Part shown: one piece after another, positions 8,568-17,229 of the stretch
Position numbering within the stretch: the first letter of the stretch is position 1
Layout of the letters: every line of letters starts with the position of its first letter
DNA from: Sulfuricurvum sp.
GTDB lineage: Bacteria; Campylobacterota; Campylobacteria; Campylobacterales; Sulfurimonadaceae
Direction: 5' to 3'
Assembly (NCBI GenBank): GCA_030692765.1
Contig: JAUYUB010000011.1
Location: 1 to 64,000, forward strand
Length of the DNA stretch: 64,000 bases
Made by a program: the position numbers and the translations under genes
The notes under the pieces: model-generated
The model's database searches: none
The model's input: only the letters and a program-made list of their open reading frames with translations
What the model was told of the DNA's origin: nothing

Positions 8568-8882
8568 ATGAAAAAAATCGCTCTTTTAACAGCAAGTGTA
8601 GTATCTGTTGTTATGTTTACTGGTTGTGCTCACAAAGTTATTGGAACTCCTGCTGTAATGACATATGATGGTTCTTCTGTAAATTATTCCACAGTTGAAT
8701 CAATGAAACATGCAAAAATATGTAAAGATATGACGAGTCCTGATGGCGATACGAGTATTATTACAGCCGCAAAAACAGCTGGAGTTTCAAAAGTAATACA
8801 CGTAGATGTATCAAATGAACATAAATCATTTCTTATTTGGGACTTTGGATTCCAGCAGTGTATCACTGTTTACGGAGAGTAA
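8568..8882 (+). CDS. TRL-like small lipoprotein
   Basis: 104 residues with a lipoprotein signal peptide; the lipobox FTGC places the acylated Cys at residue 20. The mature part (acid/Cys segment, GDTSIITAAKTAGVSKVIHVD, and the C-terminal ITVYGE) resembles the TRL-like protein family, whose function is unknown. The surrounding DNA is AT-rich, and AAATATTACA is repeated 11 bp apart at 8504 and 8515 upstream. The gene lies between the two copies of the toxin-tail repeat, so it may have arrived or been duplicated with them. Confidence 0.7.
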   Translation: MKKIALLTASVVSVVMFTGCAHKVIGTPAVMTYDGSSVNYSTVESMKHAKICKDMTSPDGDTSIITAAKTAGVSKVIHVDVSNEHKSFLIWDFGFQQCITVYGE

Positions 8883-8896
8883 GCCCCCAAAACTAT

Positions 8897-8925
8897 ATGT
8901 TTTCTGCTTTTATGGCAGAAAGACA
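8897..8925 (+). terminator. Hairpin after the TRL-like gene
   Basis: TTTCTGC (8901-8907) and GCAGAAA (8915-8921) form a perfect 7-bp stem, extended by ATGT/ACAT across one bulged base. It starts about 15 nt after the stop codon. No T-run follows, so as an intrinsic terminator it would be weak. Confidence 0.35.
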
Positions 8926-8970
8926 TAATATATTTCGCTGAAGTTTAAATTCTCATTACCGCGACAAATC

Positions 8971-9064
8971 CTTAATTCGAAATATAAATTAGTTTAATAG
9001 CGCGATTGATGCACAAAATTTTAAAAAATTTGATTCTGGTTGTACAGGTTGGTATCATTATTGA
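8971..9064 (+). repeat. Direct repeat copy 2 (diverged toxin tails)
   Basis: This is the second copy of the repeat at 8344-8438. It still encodes KYKLV-stop from a mazF end and a YoeB tail beginning KILKNLILVV. A one-base deletion then shifts the frame so that the final residues are lost. It lies between the TRL-like gene and the DUF3015 gene and has no gene of its own. Confidence 0.65.
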
Positions 9065-9159
9065 CATTTAACTTTTTAAGTATGGAAGTAATTTTTTTTG
9101 TTTAAATTAAGTTTTATTGCTTTATACTCCTCATATTCTTATTAACAAGGGGTATCTAA

Positions 9160-9606
9160 ATGAAAAAAATTCTTATTAGCATGGTGGCTGTTGCAGCTTT
9201 AACCACAGCAGGTTTTGCATCAGTGAATAGCCAAACAGGGTGTGGACTCGGTTCTCAAATTATTCATGATGACAGTTCAGCACTAATGTTGGCACTGCAA
9301 GCAACTACGAATGGCACCTCTGGAAATCAAACATTTGGGATTACGTCAGGAACTTCTGGATGTAAAAAATCAAAGCTTGTATTGAATGAACGTGCGGCAG
9401 AGTTTGTTGCGGCAAACATGGATCAGCTTTCACGTGAGATCGCTATCGGTCAAGGTGAAAGTGTTGAAACACTAGCAGAGCTTTTGAATATTGAAAACAA
9501 AGCGGCATTTGCGGTCGCATTGCAAGCAAATTATAATGCTATCTATACGAATGAGAAAGCAGATATGGCGAACGTACTTGACAACGTTGTCACTATCGCT
9601 GGTTAA
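9160..9606 (+). CDS. DUF3015 family periplasmic protein
   Basis: 148 residues with a clear Sec signal peptide (cleavage near residue 20, TAGFA-SVN). The mature protein has the DUF3015 hallmarks: GCGLGS near the start and ATTNGTSGNQTFGITSGTSGC, with two conserved cysteines that probably pair. The function of the family is unknown. AAGGGG precedes the ATG. A TATACT -10 candidate is at 9123-9128. It stands alone, followed by a palindromic repeat. Confidence 0.8.
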   Translation: MKKILISMVAVAALTTAGFASVNSQTGCGLGSQIIHDDSSALMLALQATTNGTSGNQTFGITSGTSGCKKSKLVLNERAAEFVAANMDQLSREIAIGQGESVETLAELLNIENKAAFAVALQANYNAIYTNEKADMANVLDNVVTIAG

Positions 9607-9620
9607 ATAAGTAATTTTTT

Positions 9621-9683
9621 CCGTTCGCCCTGAGCTTGTCGAAGGGTATCTGTTTCATGGTTCGACAGGCTCACCACGAACGG
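9621..9683. repeat. REP-like palindromic element
   Basis: Two 23-nt arms (9621-9643 and 9661-9683) are inverted copies with four mismatches, around an 17-nt centre. The arms begin CCGTTCG and contain TGAGC and TGTCGAA. Palindromes of this CCGTTCG...TTCGACA type are scattered in many proteobacterial genomes as extragenic repeats. Only one copy is in this window. It sits between two plus-strand genes and could fold into a strong RNA hairpin. Confidence 0.65.
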
Positions 9684-9719
9684 GATTGTAGCTTTTAATT
9701 TTTTCAATGTAGGATATTC

Positions 9720-11504
9720 TTGCCGATTCTTTTTTTATTATGCGCGCTGAGTTTATCGATCTGGTCTGCGACGACCGATGAACTGATTGCGCAAGCCCAT
9801 TCTCACAAACTCTCTGAAACTCGCTATTGGCACCTATTGATGCATTCTCCTAAAAACGAAAGTGAGATTGATGATGATGCTTTTTTTATGGCACAAGACG
9901 GAAAATACAATCTAGCCTCAGAACTGGACGAAACGGTTCGACATCTCAATGAAGATACCAACCGAAGCGATGAAAGTCTGTTTTGTCGTTTTCCTGCCAG
10001 ACGTGCTTGGCTGGAACACGAGCTGAATGTTTCATTTGGCGATGGGGAGTGTTATGCATATGAGGCACTTGTTGCAAAAATGGACCCTCAAAAAGTAACC
10101 CTTGTTTTTCCTACGGCACATATTAACTCTCCTGCCTCGATGTTTGGGCATACTTTTTTGCGTATTGATTCGTCTATGGAATCCAAACTGATGTCGTACG
10201 CGATCAATTATGCGGCACAGACGGATGAGACCAATGGCGTTACGTTTGCGTATAAAGGTCTTTTTGGCGGCTATTTGGGATTTTATTCGATGCTTCCGTA
10301 TTATGAAAAGCTCAAAGAATACCGAGACAGCGAATCGCGGGATGTTTGGGAATACGATCTGAACTTGACGCACGATGAGGTCATGGCGATGGTTCGTCAT
10401 ATCTGGGAACTTCAGCGGATCAACTCATGGTATTTCTTTTTTGATGAGAACTGCTCGTATCATATGCTGTGGCTGGCAGAAATTGCTCGCCCTAATGCCC
10501 GATTGCGAGAGCATTTTATGTATCACGTCATTCCTCCTCAGACGGTACGTGCCTTTGAGGATGAGGGGCTTGTGAGCACAAAACACTTTCGCCCCTCAAA
10601 ACGTACCAAGCTTTTGGCGTATGAAAAACAGCTGACTCCCACCTCTATTCAAACGGCAAAAGCTTTGGCGTCAGGGGATATAAACGTGCAGGAAAGAGTT
10701 TTTGGCGCTGAGGATCGGTACACACTCGAAGCTGCGGCAGAGCTGGTGGAACATGATTACATTGGCGGAAAATTGACCAAAGAAGTTTATGCCAAACGTT
10801 ATCATGAGTTGCTGACCAAAAGAGCAGGTTTAGGGCAGGCTGAAACCTTGCCAATCGAACCCAAATCTAATCCAGACACTGCCCATTATGCGGCACGTAT
10901 TTCGGTCGCGCAAGGGTGGTTTGATCAGCGTTCACCGCTTTTGATTGGCTGGCGGCCTGCCTTTCATGATCTGAGCGAAGATGATACAGGTCATCTCAGC
11001 GGTGCGCAGATCGAGTTTTTGGATGTGCAAGCAGGGATAGATCACGATAAGCTCTCCCTCGAAAAACTAACAGTTTTATCCTTGGCATCCATTACGCCTG
11101 TCAGTCATTTTTTCAAACCTTTCTCGTGGCGTATGAAGAGCGGATGGGATCGTGAGTATGGTACGGATCGGCTCAGTTTTGTTACGCGTGTGGGTGCTGG
11201 GGCTGCGATTGGCGATGATCGAGTGTTTGGGTATTTTTTGAGTGAGCCGGAAGTACGATTGGGATTTAATGCGGATGCTGGGATAGGTTTTACTGCAGGT
11301 TGCGGATTAAACTGGGGCTATCGGATGAAAACATTGATGGAGGGTGGAAAAATATTTTATTGGGATGCATCATCAAGAGCACGTGCCGCGATTTCACATC
11401 AATGGCAATGGAATTCAAGTGGCAATGTATTCGGTCGTTGGGATATTACGGATCAAGAGAAGCGGGAGAGTCGAATATCTATGGGAGTTAACCTCTATTT
11501 TTAA
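9720..11504 (+). CDS. Lnb/DUF4105 domain outer-envelope protein
   Basis: 594 residues, starting at TTG 9720 (TAGGAT upstream) and beginning with a signal peptide. The N-terminal half is the Lnb periplasmic domain (DUF4105): SPASMFGHTFLRI with H144 and DENCSYHMLWLAE with C245 are its conserved His and Cys. The C-terminal 200 residues alternate short aromatic and charged stretches and end in NLYF, like a small outer-membrane beta-barrel. In other bacteria Lnb remodels lipoprotein N-acylation; whether this relative does so is unknown. It is a single gene ahead of tal. Confidence 0.75.
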   Translation: MPILFLLCALSLSIWSATTDELIAQAHSHKLSETRYWHLLMHSPKNESEIDDDAFFMAQDGKYNLASELDETVRHLNEDTNRSDESLFCRFPARRAWLEHELNVSFGDGECYAYEALVAKMDPQKVTLVFPTAHINSPASMFGHTFLRIDSSMESKLMSYAINYAAQTDETNGVTFAYKGLFGGYLGFYSMLPYYEKLKEYRDSESRDVWEYDLNLTHDEVMAMVRHIWELQRINSWYFFFDENCSYHMLWLAEIARPNARLREHFMYHVIPPQTVRAFEDEGLVSTKHFRPSKRTKLLAYEKQLTPTSIQTAKALASGDINVQERVFGAEDRYTLEAAAELVEHDYIGGKLTKEVYAKRYHELLTKRAGLGQAETLPIEPKSNPDTAHYAARISVAQGWFDQRSPLLIGWRPAFHDLSEDDTGHLSGAQIEFLDVQAGIDHDKLSLEKLTVLSLASITPVSHFFKPFSWRMKSGWDREYGTDRLSFVTRVGAGAAIGDDRVFGYFLSEPEVRLGFNADAGIGFTAGCGLNWGYRMKTLMEGGKIFYWDASSRARAAISHQWQWNSSGNVFGRWDITDQEKRESRISMGVNLYF

Positions 11505-11553
11505 TAATTTTTTGGCATAATCGTTGTAACTAATTATTTTGGAGTTGATATCA

Positions 11554-12537
11554 ATGTTTATTCCTGAGTCACGTTTTTCATTGTGGGCAGATTTTATCGA
11601 ACGGACCTTTTTGGATGAGGAATTTAAAGAACTCATTGCCAAAGGGATTATTAACGGTGCGACTTCAAATCCTGCTATTTTTAAAAATGCTATTTTGACC
11701 TCTCCTGCATACAAAGAACAGCTCTCTACCCTTACGGCGTTAACTCCAAAAGAAAAATACGAAGCATTGGCTATTTTTGATATACAAAAAGCGGCGGACA
11801 TTTTACGTCCTTTATATGATGCTGGTGATGATGGATATGTGAGTATTGAGGTTGACCCCTTTTTATGTGATGACACTCAAGCCACAATAGCAGAAGGTGT
11901 TCGTTTGCATCAAATGATCGGACGCCCAAACGTGATGATAAAAGTACCTGCTACGGAAGCCGGATACAGTGCAATGGAAGCTTTGGCAACACAGGGAATT
12001 GCCGTGAATGCCACGTTGATCTTTTCGATGTATCAAGCGCTAAAATGTGCGAAAGCATTTGAAAAAGCAGCTTCGAAAAGCACAAAAATTGTCGATACTG
12101 TGATCAGCGTTTTTGTAAGCCGCATAGACCGTGAAATTGATGAGACATTGAGAGCTAAGGGTGTAAAAACAGGGCAGATGGGGATACTCAATGCGGCAGA
12201 GATCTACAATGAAGTTCAAGCGCTGAAAGTACCGCAATGCCGTGTTCTATTTGCAAGCACCGGGGTAAAGGGCGATGAATTTAGACCTTCTTATTATATC
12301 GATGAGCTGTTGGCCTTTAACAGTGTCAATACGGCACCAATCGATACGATCAAAGCGTATGTGCAAGGAGCAGATCAGCGCATGAAGCTACCAATTCCGG
12401 TACAAGCTATTGATGCGCATCGTATCCATGTAGCACAGGCAGGCATAAATATGAGCAAAGTGATTGAAAATCAAATTACTGAAGGGCTAGAAGCGTTTAA
12501 AGCAGCTTTTGGTGAAATTTTAAGCACATTGGAGTAA
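11554..12537 (+). CDS. tal: Transaldolase
   Basis: 327 residues of the longer, Mycobacterium-type transaldolase family. It exchanges dihydroxyacetone units in the non-oxidative pentose phosphate path. GATSNPAIFKNA (N-terminal), MIKVPAT with the Schiff-base Lys, NATLIFS and VSVFVSRIDREID are diagnostic. I start at ATG 11554 with GGAG at 11541-11544; the frame extends to TTG 11539, which lies over that ribosome site. PilT begins 3 nt after its stop. Confidence 0.92.
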   Translation: MFIPESRFSLWADFIERTFLDEEFKELIAKGIINGATSNPAIFKNAILTSPAYKEQLSTLTALTPKEKYEALAIFDIQKAADILRPLYDAGDDGYVSIEVDPFLCDDTQATIAEGVRLHQMIGRPNVMIKVPATEAGYSAMEALATQGIAVNATLIFSMYQALKCAKAFEKAASKSTKIVDTVISVFVSRIDREIDETLRAKGVKTGQMGILNAAEIYNEVQALKVPQCRVLFASTGVKGDEFRPSYYIDELLAFNSVNTAPIDTIKAYVQGADQRMKLPIPVQAIDAHRIHVAQAGINMSKVIENQITEGLEAFKAAFGEILSTLE

Positions 12538-12540
12538 GAG

Positions 12541-13737
12541 ATGAGTGATCCTACGCAGCATATCGTCAACGTAGACGAACTGGATTTTGATGTATTAAAA
12601 AAAATACGGGGTTATTTACGTCGTATGGTAGATGCAGGTGGAAGTGATTTGCACATCAAAGCTAACGGAGTAGTACGTGCGCGTATCAACGGGGATATTA
12701 TCCCTTTATCGGGGGACATCCTCTCAAAAGAGGATGCGCTTACGTTTGCAAAAGAATTATTGCGTACTAGATTCCATGAACTTGTAGAGAAAAAAGAGCT
12801 TGACCTTGTATACCCGTTTGATGAGTTGACCCGTTTTCGTATTAATATCTTTTTCCAGATGGAAGGAATCTCGGCTGTTTTTCGTCTTATTCCTGTTAAA
12901 ATTTTAACAATAGATGAATTGAGTTTACCTGATATTGTACACAGTTTTACTCAGATGGAGAGGGGGCTTGTTCTCGTAACGGGAGTTACAGGAAGTGGAA
13001 AGTCAACGACTCTTGCGGCGATTATCAATGAAATAAATTTGAATAAGCGAAAGCATATTATTACGATTGAAGACCCGATTGAGTTTGTGCATAAAGACCG
13101 AAAATGCATCATCAATCAGCGCAGTGTGGGGCAAGACACTCTTAGCTTTGGAAGTGCTTTACGTGCGGCGCTCCGGGAAGACCCTGATATAATCCTTGTA
13201 GGGGAGATGCGGGATATGGAGACGATCGAGATCGCATTGCACGCCGCAGATACAGGGCATCTCGTTTTCTCGACATTGCACACTTTGGATGCAAAAGAGA
13301 CCATTAATCGTATCGTATCTGTTTTTCCTTCTCCTGAGCAGAATCGTGTCCGAATGACACTTGCCGCCGTTATAAAAGGAGTTGTCTCACAGCGCCTTAT
13401 TCAAACAGTAGACGGTAAGCGGACGGCAGCATTGGAGATTTTGGTCCGAACTGCACGTATTGAGCAACTGATCGCTGAAAATCGTGATTTTGAAATTCCG
13501 GATACGATTGCCGAGGGTAAAGAACTTTACGGCTCTCAAACATTTGACCAGGGTATTTTAGACTTATATCTTGAAGGGCGGATCAGCCGTGAGGATGCGC
13601 TAATGAATGCTACATCAGCATCGGATTTGAAGCTAAAAATGGAAGGCTTGGGTGGATCAATAGACAAGAATCAAATTGGCAATGAAAATGGAGCCAAAGA
13701 GTTTGATGAGAGTGAGTTTATTGGCTTAAAGCAGTAG
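12541..13737 (+). CDS. pilT: PilT-type twitching/retraction ATPase
   Basis: 398 residues of the secretion ATPase superfamily. An N-terminal PAS-like domain (SDLHIKANG near 35-43) is followed by Walker A GVTGSGKST near 148. The Asp box ITIEDPIEFVH, Walker B IILVGEMRDMETI and His box HLVFSTLHT match PilT/PilU. These ATPases depolymerise type IV pili. No other pilus gene lies nearby; the gene is tightly linked to tal and L25, so co-transcription is probably incidental. PilU cannot be excluded. Confidence 0.87.
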   Translation: MSDPTQHIVNVDELDFDVLKKIRGYLRRMVDAGGSDLHIKANGVVRARINGDIIPLSGDILSKEDALTFAKELLRTRFHELVEKKELDLVYPFDELTRFRINIFFQMEGISAVFRLIPVKILTIDELSLPDIVHSFTQMERGLVLVTGVTGSGKSTTLAAIINEINLNKRKHIITIEDPIEFVHKDRKCIINQRSVGQDTLSFGSALRAALREDPDIILVGEMRDMETIEIALHAADTGHLVFSTLHTLDAKETINRIVSVFPSPEQNRVRMTLAAVIKGVVSQRLIQTVDGKRTAALEILVRTARIEQLIAENRDFEIPDTIAEGKELYGSQTFDQGILDLYLEGRISREDALMNATSASDLKLKMEGLGGSIDKNQIGNENGAKEFDESEFIGLKQ

Positions 13738-13772
13738 AGAATAATTTTAGAATAATTTAACGTATATTTAAG

Positions 13773-13778
13773 TATAAT
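13773..13778 (+). promoter_or_regulatory. -10 box for rplY
   Basis: TATAAT at 13773-13778, preceded by an AT-rich tract (TATATTTAAG), lies about 30 nt before the L25 start codon. The ribosome site GAAGGA is at about 13796-13801. There is no clear -35. Confidence 0.5.
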
Positions 13779-13807
13779 GCGTCCCATTTTATTTTGAAGG
13801 ACACACT

Positions 13808-14344
13808 ATGCTAGAAGGCATCGTTAGAGAGAGTATTGGCAAACCCGCTACAAAAGCGCTACGCCGTGATGGTTATCTTATTGCCAACATCTACGGAAAA
13901 GGAATTGAGAATGTACACGCTGCATTCAAAATGAATGATTTTATCCGTACGGTACGTAACAAAGAGACAATCGCATTTCCAGTCAATGTTGCTGGTAAAG
14001 AGTATAACCTTGTTGTTCAAGGGTATGAGTCTCATCCTGTTTCTGGAAATTTGTTACACGTCGATTTGATGATAGCACAGCAAGGTCTTGTAGCACATTA
14101 CCACGTTCCTGTAAAGCCAGTAGGGATTCCTCTTGGTTTGAAAAACAAAGGTATGTTGTTCGTTGCTAAAAAGCGTCTTCGCGTTAAAGCAGCAATCGAA
14201 AGTTTGCCAAACGCAATTGAAATCAATGTAGCAGCACTTGATTTAGGTGATTCTGTTTTGGTTCGTGATGTAGCACGTATTGACAATGTTACTTTCACTG
14301 ATGCAGATCGCGTATCGGTTCTAAGTATCATTAAAGCTAAGTAA
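13808..14344 (+). CDS. rplY: Ribosomal protein bL25 (Ctc type)
   Basis: 178 residues. The N-terminal L25 domain binds 5S rRNA (LEGIVRESIGKPATKALRRD, then IANIYGKGIEN), and the TL5/Ctc C-terminal beta domain makes this the long form. It is followed after 2 nt by pth, a pairing of translation genes seen widely in bacteria. It has its own -10 box at 13773. Confidence 0.93.
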   Translation: MLEGIVRESIGKPATKALRRDGYLIANIYGKGIENVHAAFKMNDFIRTVRNKETIAFPVNVAGKEYNLVVQGYESHPVSGNLLHVDLMIAQQGLVAHYHVPVKPVGIPLGLKNKGMLFVAKKRLRVKAAIESLPNAIEINVAALDLGDSVLVRDVARIDNVTFTDADRVSVLSIIKAK

Positions 14345-14346
14345 TC

Positions 14347-14901
14347 ATGCTGATCGTCGGACTGGGAAATCCTGGCCCGGCGTATGCCACAACTCGACAT
14401 AACATCGGGTTTATGGTTATTGATGAGCTGAAGCGTCGTCATAATGGTATGAATGTTTCAAAGAGTTCCTTTGATGGGGAATTGTTTAAAATAGGCACCC
14501 ATTTTCTTCTCAAGCCTCAAACCTATATGAATCTCTCCGGAAAATCAATCTTAGCCGTTAAAAACTTTTACAAAATAGAAGATGTGCTTATCATTCACGA
14601 TGATCTTGATCTCCCTTTTGGTGCATTGCGGTTTAAAGAAGGCGGTGGTCACGGAGGGCATAATGGCCTCAAATCGGCAGACGCCGCTATCTCTCCTGAG
14701 TATATTCGAGTACGTATGGGCATTGGGAAGCCGGAACATAAATCGCAAGTAGCTGATTATGTTCTGCACCCGTTCACGGAAGATGAGCAGGCGCACTTGA
14801 GTGAATGGATTGCGAAGGCTGCCGATGCGGTAGAACTGTTATGGCGTTTATCATGTACCGAAGTTGCTTCAAAGTGTTCTCTCAAAGGTTTAAAGGTATA
14901 A
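14347..14901 (+). CDS. pth: Peptidyl-tRNA hydrolase
   Basis: 184 residues. It recycles tRNAs from drop-off peptidyl-tRNA. GLGNPGPAYATTRHNIGFMV carries the catalytic His20, and KPQTYMNLSGKS, HDDLDLPFGALRFKEGGGHGGHNGLKS and RMGIGKPEH are all present. The size is normal. It lies 2 nt after rplY. Confidence 0.96.
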   Translation: MLIVGLGNPGPAYATTRHNIGFMVIDELKRRHNGMNVSKSSFDGELFKIGTHFLLKPQTYMNLSGKSILAVKNFYKIEDVLIIHDDLDLPFGALRFKEGGGHGGHNGLKSADAAISPEYIRVRMGIGKPEHKSQVADYVLHPFTEDEQAHLSEWIAKAADAVELLWRLSCTEVASKCSLKGLKV

Positions 14902-14925
14902 TAAAAGCCATTTAACTTTTGCTGG

Positions 14926-16023
14926 ATGTCTATGCTTTTTTTTAAAACGGTGTCGTTTTTATATCTTCGTTATTGTCTCATTATTTTAGCATCGCTGACT
15001 GCTTTTATGGTTGGTTTTGATCTTATGGGAAGTACGTCCGAACTTCCTGCTTCTGCTAACTTGCTTATAATTTATGTGGTTTATAAATGGCTGTATGCCA
15101 TTGACATGATGCTGCCTATTTCGTTGGTGTTTGCCTTTATAGCATCCCTGGTTGAATTGATTCGTTCCAATGCATTAACCGCTTTTTACGCACTTGGGTA
15201 TTCACGACTAAAAGTGCTAGCCCCTTTTATCTTCGTAGCGACGGTATTAACACTGTCACATATTTTTGCACATTCCACCTCTTTTGCACGTGCCAATGAA
15301 TATGCAGATAATCTAAAAGAGACTTCACAGCTCTTAACCCCTACGAATAATCTATTTTTCACTCATGAGGGAAATTATATCTACTTTGGCAGCTTGGACC
15401 CATTGACCCAAAAGGCACAAGACATACGTATTTTTACCTTTGAAAAGGGGGTATTTAAAGAGGCGCTAAGCGCTGAAGAAGCTTATTATAAAGATAATTA
15501 TTGGATCATTAAAAAAGCGCATCTGATACGTCCTACGGCTACGTTGAATTTGAAGGGAAAAGGAATTGTCCGTAAAGATGCCCATACGGTACACGTTCTC
15601 TACGGATTCCGTCCTAAAATTTTAGATCAGATTTACGAGGGGAAGGTAAATTTCACGATTATGGACGCATTGGATGCGAAAACATTACTCAAGACTCAAA
15701 ATATTGATCTCTCAAAAGTGACCAGCTCTTTGTACCGAATCTTTGTGACGCCGTGGTTCGCCTTGATGATGATCGTTATTGTCTATAGCTATGCGCCGAT
15801 TGGAGCACGTTTTGTTAATCTGTCCTTTTACAGTTTTAGCGTAATTTTGGGAACATTGATTGTATGGGGACTGTTATTTATGAGCGGAGAGCTTTCGAAT
15901 AATAAGACACTTTCTCCAGAAGTGGGGATATTGGTGCCCCTTGGATTGCTTGGGGCCTATATGGCACTGCGTCTAAGTCGATTTAAGATAAAATCGCACA
16001 AAAATTTATTACAAAAAGGTTAG
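14926..16023 (+). CDS. lptG: LptF/LptG family permease
   Basis: 365 residues with an N-terminal hydrophobic block (helices near 15-35, 55-80, 97-120), a long periplasmic middle (about 125-265) and three C-terminal helices. This is the YjgP/YjgQ layout of the LPS export transporter LptBFG. Orthologue choice between LptF and LptG is by synteny with Campylobacter (next to pth and lysA), so the symbol is tentative. It probably moves LPS or LOS from inner membrane to the periplasmic bridge. Confidence 0.8.
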   Translation: MSMLFFKTVSFLYLRYCLIILASLTAFMVGFDLMGSTSELPASANLLIIYVVYKWLYAIDMMLPISLVFAFIASLVELIRSNALTAFYALGYSRLKVLAPFIFVATVLTLSHIFAHSTSFARANEYADNLKETSQLLTPTNNLFFTHEGNYIYFGSLDPLTQKAQDIRIFTFEKGVFKEALSAEEAYYKDNYWIIKKAHLIRPTATLNLKGKGIVRKDAHTVHVLYGFRPKILDQIYEGKVNFTIMDALDAKTLLKTQNIDLSKVTSSLYRIFVTPWFALMMIVIVYSYAPIGARFVNLSFYSFSVILGTLIVWGLLFMSGELSNNKTLSPEVGILVPLGLLGAYMALRLSRFKIKSHKNLLQKG

Positions 16024-16026
16024 CAC

Positions 16027-17229
16027 GTGATCCAATTTCAAGCCTTGGCACAAACCTACGGTACTCCATTATATGTTTATGATTTTGATGCGATGAAAGA
16101 GCAGTTTGAAGCTCTAAAAGAAGCCTTTAGAGGCCGTAAATCGATTCTCGCCTATGCAGTAAAGGCAAATTCCAACTTGAGTGTGATTAAAAACTTTGCC
16201 CAGTTGGGTTCTGGTGCTGACTGTGTTTCTATCGGGGAAGTACGTCGGGCATTGATGGCAGGTGTCCCAAAATACCGTATTCTTTTTAGCGGTGTGGGAA
16301 AACGCGATGATGAAATTCGTGAAGCGATTCAAAGCGATATTCTCTATATCAATTTGGAGAGTGAGGGCGAACTTGCACGTGTAGAAGCGATTGCAAAAGA
16401 GCTGGATGTAAAAGCGCGTATCAGTATCCGTGTTAATCCCAATATTGATCCTCAAACGCATCCCTATATCTCTACGGGATTGCATGACAATAAATTTGGT
16501 GTTGAGATCGATGCCGCAAAACGAATGTATATCCATGCAAAGAACTCTGAGAATCTTGATGCAGTAGGGATCCATTTTCATATCGGAAGTCAACTCACCC
16601 AACTCGAACCGATCTATGAAGCAGCGGTGATTGTGGCTGATTTATTGCGTTCATTACAGGCCATTGATATCGAACTGAAATTCTTTGATATTGGCGGTGG
16701 GCTTGGAGTTCGCTATGATGATGAAACGACTATCAGCCCTTATGATTATGCTCAAGCCATCCTTGGAGCGCTCAAAGGGATCGATGTGACGATCATTTGT
16801 GAACCTGGCCGATTTTTGACGGCCAATGCAGGCTATTTTTTGACAAAAGTATTGTACGAAAAGAAAAATGGCTCAAAACGGTTTGTTGTGGTAGATGGCG
16901 CGATGAATGATTTGATCCGACCGAGTTTGTACAATGCCTATCATCGTATTGAAGCGGTTGGTAAAACAAACGATGTTTCTCCTGTTGATGTCGTAGGCCC
17001 TGTTTGTGAAAGCGGTGACTTTTTGGCTAAAAATTATCCGCTACCGGCTATGGAGCATAATGATCTGTTGGTAGTACACAGTGCGGGTGCTTATGGTTTT
17101 GGGATGGGAAGCAACTACAATACGCGTGGACGTTCTGCGGAAATAGCAGTTGAAAATGGAGAAGCTCGTTTGATCCGTGCACGTGAAACGTTTGAAGATC
17201 TGATAGCATTAGAGCGTGAGTACCTTTAA
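16027..17229 (+). CDS. lysA: Diaminopimelate decarboxylase
   Basis: 400 residues. It makes lysine from meso-diaminopimelate with PLP. AYAVKANSN contains the PLP lysine, HIGSQ is the phosphate-side loop, GGGLGVRY and EPGRF bind PLP, and GPVCESGDF has the catalytic Cys from the second subunit. The start is GTG 16027; AAGG lies just upstream within the end of the LptG-like gene. Its stop overlaps the next start (TAATG). Confidence 0.95.
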   Translation: MIQFQALAQTYGTPLYVYDFDAMKEQFEALKEAFRGRKSILAYAVKANSNLSVIKNFAQLGSGADCVSIGEVRRALMAGVPKYRILFSGVGKRDDEIREAIQSDILYINLESEGELARVEAIAKELDVKARISIRVNPNIDPQTHPYISTGLHDNKFGVEIDAAKRMYIHAKNSENLDAVGIHFHIGSQLTQLEPIYEAAVIVADLLRSLQAIDIELKFFDIGGGLGVRYDDETTISPYDYAQAILGALKGIDVTIICEPGRFLTANAGYFLTKVLYEKKNGSKRFVVVDGAMNDLIRPSLYNAYHRIEAVGKTNDVSPVDVVGPVCESGDFLAKNYPLPAMEHNDLLVVHSAGAYGFGMGSNYNTRGRSAEIAVENGEARLIRARETFEDLIALEREYL

